Shown here piece after piece: positions 18,021 to 24,872 of a stretch of 64,000 nucleotides of DNA. This stretch comes from DASSJT01 sp963715025. GTDB taxonomy: Bacteria > Actinomycetota > Actinomycetes > Actinomycetales > Dermatophilaceae. The DNA lies in NCBI GenBank assembly GCA_963715025.1, contig CAVQQQ010000004.1, forward strand, positions 62,001 to 126,000, in the 5' to 3' direction. The notes below the pieces were generated by a model that saw only the letters and a program-made list of their open reading frames with translations, searched no databases and had not been told where the DNA came from. The first letter of the stretch is position 1. Each line of letters opens with the position of its first letter. The translations under genes and the position numbers were made by a program.

Positions 18021-19388
18021 CTAGCTCGCGGCAGCCCCGGCAGCACTCACCAGGCCGTGGCCGAAGAAGGAGGTCCAGCCGTTCGCCCCTGTGCGGCACT
18101 CCAGGCGCTCGTCGCTGTCGCCGAGCGGCTGCCAGTCGTCTGGGCATGACATCGGTGTCGCCGTGCGCTCGACGGCCGCCTTGACCGCTCCGGGCGACCA
18201 GTCCGGGTGCCGCTGGATGACGAGGGCAGCCACCCCTGTCGCGTGCGGCGAGGCCATGGATGTCCCGTTCAGGTAGACGTAGGTGGCGCCGTGGTCGGTG
18301 ACCGTGATGCCCGGGAAGAGACCGCTCAGCGCATCGAAGCCGGTCCAGAGGTCGCTGTCTGGCGGCACGGCGCCGAGGACCCCGTCCTGGACGGTCCCGG
18401 TGGCCGAGACGTAGTCGCCTCCGGGTGCGGCTGCGTCGCCACCGACGGTGGAGTAGCTGGCGACGTTCATGGTGTAGCCGGGATAGCCGACCGGACCGGT
18501 GGCCGACACGTTGAGCACATCGGGCAGTTCAGCCGGGAGGACCCGGCACTGGTTGTGGACCGCCCGCTCCAGCGGCGTGTCGTCCGGGCCGTCCGGACTG
18601 ATGACATCGCTGGTGGGGTGGCTGAGGTCGTCGGACTCATTCCCGTTGGCGCTCACGATCAGCACGCCCCGCTCTTGGGCATAGCGGGCCGCCGAGGCGA
18701 TCTCCGCTGCCAAGGCCCGCTGAGCGGCGTCGCTCCCGCAGTAGTACAGGTATGGATCGGCGAAGAGGCTCATGTTGACTACATCGAGTCCAAGGTCGCC
18801 CGCCGCGCGCAGCGCCTGTGCGACCGCGTAGGCGAAGCAGTATCCCGAGACCGTGCACACCTTGAGCGAGACGATGGTTGCGCCCGGGGCCACCCCTGCG
18901 ATCCCTATGCCGTTGACGGGCGCGGCGATCTCGGAGGCGACATGGGTGCCGTGGCCATTCCGGTCGTAGACGGCCACCTTGTTGCCGCAGTCGCCGTTGC
19001 CGGCCTCCGAAGGCTGGGCGAGCCCAGCGAGAATCGCAGGGTCGTCGGAACGGACGTACGAGCACGAGTCGGCCAGGTCGACGTTGGCAGCGATATCGGG
19101 GTGGGTCGCGTCGATGCCTGTGTCGAGCACTCCGACGCGAACACCGGAGCCGTCTGCCCTGGCCCTGGTGGCATCGTTCGCGCCGATCAGGGACATGTCC
19201 CACTGGCATCCGGCCAGGGGCTCGGCGCTGGGCAGGTCATAGACCCCTCCCCACAGGCCTTCACAGAACTGCGCGAGCTCTATCGACGGCACCGCCCGCG
19301 TGCCTGCCGAAGCGGTGCCGGCGAGTCCGAGGGAGGCGGCTACCGCGAGGACCGCGGCCTGCACGACGCGACGTCGGGGACTGCGCAT
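18021..19388 (-). CDS. Secreted S8 family serine peptidase (subtilase)
   Basis: A 455-residue subtilisin-like protease with an N-terminal signal peptide (basic MRSPRRR, hydrophobic VVQAAVLAVAASLGLAG, cleavage near TASAG). The full triad is present: Asp in GVLDTGIDATHPD, His in RNGHGTHVAS, Ser in NGTSMASPHATGVAAL; the oxyanion Asn is in VSANGNES. Several cysteine pairs suggest disulphides in the exported enzyme. It is inserted between guaB3 and guaB, which are close neighbours in related genomes. There is no C-terminal anchor, so release from the cell is likely. Confidence 0.9.
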   Translation of the reverse strand: MRSPRRRVVQAAVLAVAASLGLAGTASAGTRAVPSIELAQFCEGLWGGVYDLPSAEPLAGCQWDMSLIGANDATRARADGSGVRVGVLDTGIDATHPDIAANVDLADSCSYVRSDDPAILAGLAQPSEAGNGDCGNKVAVYDRNGHGTHVASEIAAPVNGIGIAGVAPGATIVSLKVCTVSGYCFAYAVAQALRAAGDLGLDVVNMSLFADPYLYYCGSDAAQRALAAEIASAARYAQERGVLIVSANGNESDDLSHPTSDVISPDGPDDTPLERAVHNQCRVLPAELPDVLNVSATGPVGYPGYTMNVASYSTVGGDAAAPGGDYVSATGTVQDGVLGAVPPDSDLWTGFDALSGLFPGITVTDHGATYVYLNGTSMASPHATGVAALVIQRHPDWSPGAVKAAVERTATPMSCPDDWQPLGDSDERLECRTGANGWTSFFGHGLVSAAGAAAS

Positions 19389-19512
19389 GACGGCACCTCC
19401 GGGGGCGGCTCCGCGGCCTTGAGGAGTCAGACGTGGTCAGCCCGACGCGCACCCAAGTCCGGGATCGAGCGTACGCCCGTTACCCGGCATACCGGCAAGG
19501 GCGGCGAGACCC

Positions 19513-21103
19513 TCAGCTGCCGCTGTAGTTGGGCGCTTCGACGGTCATCTGGATGTCGTGGGGGTGGCTCTCCTTCAGACCCGCCGGGGTGATGCGCACG
19601 AACGTGCCGCGGGCCTTGAGCTCGGGCACAGTGCGGGCGCCGACGTAGAACATCGACTGGTGGAGACCCCCGACCAGCTGGTGGACTACCGCGCCGAGCG
19701 GCCCGCGGTAGGGCACCTGGCCCTCGATGCCCTCGGGGACGATCTTGTCGTCAGCTGTCGACGTCAGCCTGGAAGTAGCGGTCCTTCGAGTAGGACTTCT
19801 TGCCACGCGAGGACATTGCCGCGAGTGATCCCATCCCGCGGTATGACTTGAACTGCTTGCCGTTGACGAAGATCAGCTCGCCGGGGCTCTCCTCGCAGCC
19901 GGCCAGCAGCGACCCGAGCATCACCGAGTCGGCGCCGGCCACGAGTGCCTTGGCAATGTCGCCGGAGTACTGGAGCCCGCCGTCGCCGATGATCGGCACG
20001 CCTGTGCCGCGGGTCGCGAGGGAGGCGTCGTAGATCGCCGTCACCTGGGGCACGCCCACACCGGCCACGACCCGCGTGGTGCAGATCGACCCCGGCCCGA
20101 CGCCTACCTTGACCGCGTCGACACCGGCGTCGACGAGCGCCTGCGCCCCGGCCCGCGTGGCGACGTTGCCGCCGATCACCTGGACGTCGCGCATAGCCGG
20201 GTCGGCCTTGATCCGACGCACCATGTCGAGCAGGAGCCGCGCGTGCCCGTGCGCCGCGTCGACGACGAGCACGTCGACCCCGGCCTCGACGAGGGTTGTG
20301 GCCCGCTCCCACGCCTCGCCGAAGTAGCCCACCGCGGCCCCGACCATGAGCCGGCCCTGGCCGTCCTTGCTGGCGTTGGGGAACTGCTCCGACTTGACGA
20401 AGTCCTTGACCGTGATGAGCCCGCCGAGGCGCCCCTCCTCGTCGACGAGGGGAAGCCGCTCGCGCTTGTGCTGGCGCAGCAGGGCGGTGGCCTCCTCGCG
20501 GCTGATGCCCAGCCGGCCGGTGACCAGCGGCATCGGCGTCATCATGTCGCGCACGAGGGTCGTGGCCCACTGGGCCACCGGCGTGAAGCGCAGGTCGCGG
20601 TTGGTGATGATCCCGATCAGGTGGTTGTCGGCATCGACCACCGGGAGGCCGGACACCCGGTACTCGCCGCACCTGCGGTCGAGGTCCTCCAGCGTCGCGT
20701 CGGGCCCGATCGTGATCGGGTTGGTGATCATGCCCGTCTGGGTCCGCTTCACGAGGTCGACCTGGTAGGCCTGGTCCTCGACGGAGAGGTTGCGGTGGAG
20801 CACACCCAGCCCGCCCTGGCGGGCCATCGCGATGGCCATTCGCGACTCGGTGACGGTGTCCATGGCGCTGGAGACGAGGGGGATCCGCAGCGAGATCTCG
20901 CTGGTCAGCGGGGCCGTGGTGTCGACCTCGCTGGGGATGACATCGGTCTCGCCGGGGAGGAGCAGGACGTCGTCATAGGTCAGGCCGAGCTTGGCGAACG
21001 GGCTGGACTCGGCATCGGCGGAGAGGGGTACGTCAGCGGAGGGGACTGTGGCGGAGCCGGTGTCGCCGAAGGCCTGCTGTCGCGCGTCCACACCAAGGCT
21101 CAT
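19513..21103 (-). pseudogene. guaB: IMP dehydrogenase GuaB with a one-base frameshift near the C-terminus
   Basis: IMP dehydrogenase converts IMP to XMP and is the first committed step to GMP. The main frame (21103 down to 19751) has the two CBS domains (about residues 120-240), the catalytic Cys loop VGPGSICTTR and the GMGS motif, and ends SYSKDRYFQADVDS. The remaining frame continues with DDKIVPEGIEGQVPYRGPL to the natural end at 19513. Removing one base at about 19753 (minus-strand AGCTGAC to AGCGAC) restores VDSDDKIVPEG with normal spacing and gives exactly 530 codons. The lesion falls beside the mobile flap needed for catalysis. As the gene is usually essential, a sequencing error is a serious possibility. 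Confidence 0.93.
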
Positions 21104-21363
21104 TGATCCAGTCTAGGCCAGGCGCCACTCCGCTCCGACGACGCCCGGCCGTCGCCCGCAGCAGCCTCGGGGCGGCATGGCCGCGGCGGCTGGCGGACGC
21201 CATACGAGCCGCGTCCGGAGTTGGTGAATCCTTGAACATTTCTTGACTTCGCGCCTGACCAACCGCTCCGAATCCGCCGGTAGCGTCGCTTGACACGCGG
21301 CACGGATTCCGGGCCGCCTTCCGTGGGTAATTCCGCGGAGTACTCGATGTGGAGGAGGGGACG

Positions 21364-21660
21364 ATGGCTGAGATCACGCGACTCCCGGGGCCAGTTGCCG
21401 ACCTGTGGGACTGGCAGCTGGAGGGCTCCTGCCGCAGGGTCAGCCCGGACATGTTTTTCCACCCCGAGGGAGAGCGCGGCTCGGCCCGCCGCTCGCGTGA
21501 CAGCGCCGCGAAGGAGGTCTGCCTCGGCTGCCCGGTGCTGCGCCAGTGCCGCGAGCACGCGCTGAGCGTCCGCGAGCCGTACGGCGTCTGGGGTGCCATG
21601 ACCGAAGACGACCGCGAGGCCTACTACGCCGGCCGGAGCGCTGTCGCCACCGCCAGCTGA
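21364..21660 (+). CDS. whiB3: WhiB-family iron-sulfur transcriptional regulator, WhiB3/WhiD type
   Basis: A 98-residue WhiB protein. Four cysteines at residues 23, 53, 56 and 62 (CX29CX2CX5C) would ligate the [4Fe-4S] cluster, and EPYGVWGAMTEDDRE holds the conserved turn that contacts the sigma factor. LPGPVADLWDWQLEGSC and MFFHPEGERG match the WhiB3/WhiD subgroup rather than WhiB1 or WhiB2. ATG 21364 is preceded by a strong GGAGGAGG ribosome-binding site. In mycobacteria whiB3 also sits between groEL and guaB, so this position is conserved, but here about 10 kb of extra DNA separates it from groEL. Confidence 0.93.
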   Translation: MAEITRLPGPVADLWDWQLEGSCRRVSPDMFFHPEGERGSARRSRDSAAKEVCLGCPVLRQCREHALSVREPYGVWGAMTEDDREAYYAGRSAVATAS

Positions 21661-21741
21661 CTCCGCCGACCCCAACATCCGTCCACACGTGGGGGTCACC
21701 GCCATCGCGCCCAGGCGGCCGGCCCCGCCTATCGTTGGGGC

Positions 21742-21975
21742 GTGAGCTCCCCGCACGAGCCGATCGAGGTCCCGATCCGGGACGAGTCCATCCGCCTCGG
21801 CCAGCTGCTGAAACTGTCCGGCGTCGTCGAGGACGGCGCGATGGCACGCATGGTGATCGAGAACGAAGAGGTCACCGTCGACGGCGAGATCGAGTGGCGA
21901 CGGGGCCGCCAGATCCGTCCCGGGATGACCGTCGGGTATGCCGGCCAGCTGGTTCGGGTGACCGCGGGCGGCTGA
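21742..21975 (+). CDS. Small S4-domain RNA-binding protein
   Basis: A 77-residue stand-alone S4 domain of the RlbA/YaaA type. It has IRLGQLLKLSGVVEDGAMARMVI, then the strand ENEEVTVDGEIEWRRGRQI and RPGMTV, the pattern that binds structured RNA. It starts at GTG 21742. The precise RNA target is unknown. It follows whiB3 on the same strand after 81 bases. Confidence 0.85.
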   Translation: MSSPHEPIEVPIRDESIRLGQLLKLSGVVEDGAMARMVIENEEVTVDGEIEWRRGRQIRPGMTVGYAGQLVRVTAGG

Positions 21976-22001
21976 GCCTCAGCTCGCGATGGCCCCTGGG
22001 G

Positions 22002-22643
22002 CTATGTCGCGATCGAGATGGTGGCGCCCACCTTGGCGTCGTCCTCCACCGCATCGAGCACCGCGGCGGCCAGGTCGGCACGCGAGACCATCCACCTCCA
22101 GCGGACGTTGCCCTCGCTCCGCTCGACGTACCCGCGCTCGGGCCAGTTCGTCAGACGTGGCGGGCGGATGATGGTCCAGTCGGCTCCGCTCGCGCGGAGG
22201 AGGTCCTCCATGGCCCGCATGTCGGCGAAGGCCCGGCCCAGGAATCGACGCAGGATGGGCTTGGCAAGGAACCTCGTGAGCGGGTCGTCTCCTTCGGTCG
22301 TGTGGCCGCTGGCGCTGACCGCCACGATCCGCGAGACACCCAGCAGCCGCATCGCCGCCAGGCAGGAGCTCATCCCGTCGCGCAGGATCCGGCCCGTCGC
22401 ATCGCCGGCGGTGCTGACACAGAACACCACCCCGTCCACCTCCTCGAGCGCGTGCAGCAGGGCCGCCTCGTCGCGGACATCGGCTTCGACCACCTCGCTG
22501 GCGTCCTCGATGTCGTCGTCGAGCACGGCACTGAGCTTGTCGGGGTCGCGCACGACGGCCCGCATCCGGTGGCCCAGGTCCACCCCCTGCTCCATGACGT
22601 GGGCCCCGGTCCGCCCCGACGCCCCGATCACCGCAATCCTCAT
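22002..22643 (-). CDS. NAD(P)H-binding protein, atypical SDR / NmrA-like
   Basis: A 213-residue Rossmann protein starting MRIAVIGASGRTGAHVMEQG, with the GASGRTG nucleotide loop of atypical extended SDRs. Conserved features include FCVSTAG, VSASGHT and the IIRPPRLTN segment. The classical Tyr-x3-Lys pair is not obvious, as is common in NmrA/HSCARG-like sensors and reductases. It is divergent from a TetR regulator, with two operator palindromes in the 80-base gap, so it is probably repressed by that TetR protein. Confidence 0.83.
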   Translation of the reverse strand: MRIAVIGASGRTGAHVMEQGVDLGHRMRAVVRDPDKLSAVLDDDIEDASEVVEADVRDEAALLHALEEVDGVVFCVSTAGDATGRILRDGMSSCLAAMRLLGVSRIVAVSASGHTTEGDDPLTRFLAKPILRRFLGRAFADMRAMEDLLRASGADWTIIRPPRLTNWPERGYVERSEGNVRWRWMVSRADLAAAVLDAVEDDAKVGATISIAT

Positions 22644-22664
22644 GGGATCCCTCCGAATACACTG

Positions 22665-22682
22665 GGTGAGTGAATGCTCACC
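22665..22682. promoter_or_regulatory. TetR-type operator palindrome, copy 1
   Basis: GGTGAG-TGAATG-CTCACC is an inverted repeat with six-base arms, lying between the divergent NAD(P)-binding and tetR genes. It matches the TGAGTG/CTCA type of operator common for TetR regulators. It starts 22 bases upstream of the NAD(P)-binding gene's start codon and would block that promoter when occupied. Confidence 0.75.
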
Positions 22683-22689
22683 ACGCTAA

Positions 22690-22707
22690 GGTGAGTAAAC
22701 GCTCACC
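22690..22707. promoter_or_regulatory. TetR-type operator palindrome, copy 2
   Basis: GGTGAG-TAAACG-CTCACC repeats the first palindrome with the same arms, 25 bases downstream centre to centre. It ends four bases before the AAGGAGG of tetR, so it would control tetR itself. Two near-identical sites in phase suggest cooperative binding of two dimers. Confidence 0.75.
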
Positions 22708-22723
22708 GTCAAGGAGGTTTGTC

Positions 22724-23344
22724 ATGGGTGCCGGCCACGAGGGGCTGCGGACCCGCGAGCGCATCCTCGATGCCGCCGCGGCCGTGCTGCGCGACCGCGG
22801 CATCGCGCACGCCACGACCAAGGAGATCGCCCGGGAGGCCGGCTGCTCCGAGGCGCTCCTCTACAAGCACTTCCCTGACAAGCTACGGATCTTCATGTCG
22901 GTCATGAAGGAGCGCCAGCCGGCGCTGACTGACCCGCAGCGGCTGGTGGGGCACGGAACGGTCCGGGACAACCTCGCCACGCTGGCGCAGGGCCTCATGG
23001 CGTTCTACGTCCGGACCTTTCCGCTGGCCGCCTCCATCTTCGGGTCGTCGGAGCTCCTCGCGTCGTGGCGCGAGGGCATCCGAGCAGCCGGTGGCGGGCC
23101 AGAGAGTCCGCTGGCCAAGGTGGAGCGCTACCTCGCGGCCGAGCTTGCCGCGGGACGTCTGCCCGAGGACCTGGATCGAGGCGCCGTGGCCATGGCGCTG
23201 GTGGGCGCCTCGTTCCACCAGGGCTTCCTGGCGGCCTTCAACGGGCTCGAAGAGGTGCCTGACGAGAAGGCCGTCGCTGACCGGCTCGTTGCGACCCTGA
23301 TCCCAGCTCAGAACCGGGGGTGTCCAGCACCGGTTGAGGGCTAG
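22724..23344 (+). CDS. TetR/AcrR family transcriptional regulator
   Basis: A 206-residue TetR protein. The N-terminal helix-turn-helix is RERILDAAAAVLRDRGIAHATTKEIAREAGCSEALLYKHF (split here by the recognition turn). The C-terminal ligand domain is helical and unassigned. The start at ATG 22724 is fixed by an ideal AAGGAGG six bases upstream; longer frames would run through the operators. It very likely represses itself and the divergent NAD(P)-binding gene through the two GGTGAG-N6-CTCACC sites. Confidence 0.9.
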   Translation: MGAGHEGLRTRERILDAAAAVLRDRGIAHATTKEIAREAGCSEALLYKHFPDKLRIFMSVMKERQPALTDPQRLVGHGTVRDNLATLAQGLMAFYVRTFPLAASIFGSSELLASWREGIRAAGGGPESPLAKVERYLAAELAAGRLPEDLDRGAVAMALVGASFHQGFLAAFNGLEEVPDEKAVADRLVATLIPAQNRGCPAPVEG

Positions 23345-23515
23345 TTCTCCGGGACGAGCGATGCGATCACGTCGGCTGTCTCCGGTTTGAGCTCCCACCT
23401 GAGGTTCGTGGTTGCAAGCACGAACTCGCCGGTGCAGGTAGACATCAGATCAGGGTCGGGTCCAAGTGGATGAACGTCAGGCGTGCGCGCGCAACCGGGT
23501 CTCGAAGTCAGACAT
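23341..23515 (-). pseudogene. Remnant of the gene downstream of the sigma factor
   Basis: An ATG at 23515 overlaps the end of the sigma-like frame and opens MSDFETRLRAHA, then stops at 23477. A start of this kind is common for the gene that follows SigE-family sigma factors. Another frame across the same bases ends at 23341 with TGEFVLATTNLRWELKPETA and looks protein-like. I read this as the two ends of one gene with the middle deleted. No function can be given. Confidence 0.35.
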
Positions 23516-23849
23516 CGCGCACTCCCTCGTTCGCGAGCGACGGACTCCGCCGCATGGCTGCCAGGGCGCGCGCGCACTGGCCCTTGACCGTCCCGACGCT
23601 GCAGCCGAGCGTCTCAGCCGTCTGGACCACGGAGAGGTCCTCGAAGTAGCGGAGCACTACGACCGCCCTCTGGCTTCGCGGCAGTTGTGCGAGAGCCCTC
23701 ATGAGGTCGCGGCGCAGGGCGGTGACCGACTCGGTCGCTGACTCGCTGCGGCCCCGTCCTGGGCTCAGGGAGCAGGTCCGTGGGGTACTCCGCGTTCCAC
23801 CGAAACTCGGCCGCGACGCAGGGCGCTCGGTCATGGGCAGCTCGATCAT
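23508..23849 (-). pseudogene. Truncated SigE-family RNA polymerase sigma factor (region 4 only)
   Basis: The frame encodes a complete sigma-70 region 4: MRALAQLPRSQRAVVVLRYF, EDLSVVQTAETLGCSVGTVK and GQCARALAAMRRS, the last being the DNA-recognition helix. Region 2, which binds core polymerase and melts the -10 element, is absent. In a second frame the upstream bases read NAEYPTDLLPEPRTGPQ, the usual linker between regions 2 and 4, so a frameshift plus deletion is likely. Curiously a near-perfect GGGGGAGGAGG lies seven bases before ATG 23849, so the short frame could still be translated. Confidence 0.65.
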
Positions 23850-23946
23850 GCCGACCTCCTCCCCCTGAGAAGAGCGGGAAGACCCACGACAAGGTTGTCA
23901 CCGCAGCGACGGGTTGGTTCGCAATTTCGGTGAGCACCCCCGGAAA

Positions 23947-23970
23947 GGCCCACCCCGGCCGGGGTGGGCC
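23947..23970. terminator. Bidirectional hairpin terminator
   Basis: A perfect 24-base palindrome with 12-base arms (GGCCCACCCCGG and its complement). It is flanked on the plus strand by CTTCTTCT and on the left by GGAAA. It separates the sigma remnant from the small repeat-protein gene; both neighbours are on the minus strand, so it would end the repeat-protein transcript. Confidence 0.7.
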
Positions 23971-24011
23971 CTTCTTCTGAGCTGCGGCGTGGCTCGTCGA
24001 TCCCAGGGCGA

Positions 24012-24440
24012 TCAGGCGTGGGCCGTGCGCTGCCGGCGCTGGCGGGTGGCCATTGCGAACGCGCTCACAGCGGCCAGGGCCGCGCCCCCAAGCGCCCCAA
24101 GTCCGATCTGGACGTACTGGAGCGAGCCGCTGCCCGGCGTGGCCGTCCTGCCCCTGCTCCCGGCGTCGCGGCTCGGCGGAGTGTAGTTCGGCCACGAGTT
24201 GTACGACGGGGGGCCTGGATTGTACGGCCGTGACAAGTTCGCCCAGGTGTTGTACGAGGGCGGACCCGGGTTGGGCAGGGACGGATCCCCCTGCAGGGTA
24301 AGGCTGCTCGCACGGTCCGATGCCAGGGCCGGAACCCCAGAGGCAGGGCCGGCGACAGCGGGCGCCCCAAGGGCCAGACCGATCAGGGCAGCTGCCCCCA
24401 CACCGGCGGCTGCTCTCTGGGTTGTCGTGATGAGTGACAT
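24012..24440 (-). CDS. Small exported protein with NPGPPSYN repeats and a C-terminal anchor
   Basis: A 142-residue protein with no recognised family. It has a signal peptide (TTQRAAAGVGAAALIGLALGAPAVAG), then two near-identical units, NPGPPSYNTWANLSRPY and NPGPPSYNSWPNYTPP, a basic linker, and a C-terminal hydrophobic helix (IGLGALGGAALAAVSAFAMA) followed by RQRRQR. This is the layout of a surface-displayed, membrane-anchored protein. ATG 24440 is preceded by AAAGGAAC. It could be a cell-surface adhesin or scaffold, but that is only a guess from the Pro/Tyr/Trp-rich repeats. Confidence 0.7.
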   Translation of the reverse strand: MSLITTTQRAAAGVGAAALIGLALGAPAVAGPASGVPALASDRASSLTLQGDPSLPNPGPPSYNTWANLSRPYNPGPPSYNSWPNYTPPSRDAGSRGRTATPGSGSLQYVQIGLGALGGAALAAVSAFAMATRQRRQRTAHA

Positions 24441-24529
24441 GGCTGTTCCTTTCGCTTGAATCGATAGCCATCTGGGGCAAGAGAGCAGCGAGGCATTCCT
24501 CATGGTGCTCATTCGGTTTGGGTGTCCCT

Positions 24530-24826
24530 TCATGTCTTTTGTCCTTCCGGTCTTGATGGGGTGTCGTCGGAGATGACGGCGGTGAGGCGCTCGAACGGGA
24601 CCCCGGCCCGTGCGTAGACCGCGCGCACGAGATCGTCCGAAGGCGCCTCAAGGAGGCACAGCAGCGACTCGTCGGACGGGATGACCGTCGACCGGAGGTA
24701 GCGCACCCGCTCGCCTTCGCGGGCGATGCCGATCGCGGCCGCGCGGACCCGCGCCGCGCATTCCTGGAGCCCTTCGGCGGTGAAGCCGGGGCGGTAGTGC
24801 TCGACGAGGTAGGTCTGCTGTGCCAT
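24530..24826 (-). CDS. DUF4242-like small protein
   Basis: A 98-residue protein beginning TYLVEHYRPGFTAEGLQECAARV, with RVRYLRSTVIPSDESLLCLLEAPSDDLVRAVYARAGVPFERL. The order of beta-alpha elements and the segment STVIPSDESLLCLLEAPS resemble the ferredoxin-like DUF4242/nickel-binding family, whose role is unclear. The assignment rests on pattern only. It lies 46 bases downstream of the large LuxR-type regulator on the same strand and may be co-transcribed with it. Confidence 0.6.
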   Translation of the reverse strand: MAQQTYLVEHYRPGFTAEGLQECAARVRAAAIGIAREGERVRYLRSTVIPSDESLLCLLEAPSDDLVRAVYARAGVPFERLTAVISDDTPSRPEGQKT

Positions 24827-24872
24827 GCGACGACGGTAAGCGCCGCCCGCGGCCGGGGAATCGGGCGTTTCC

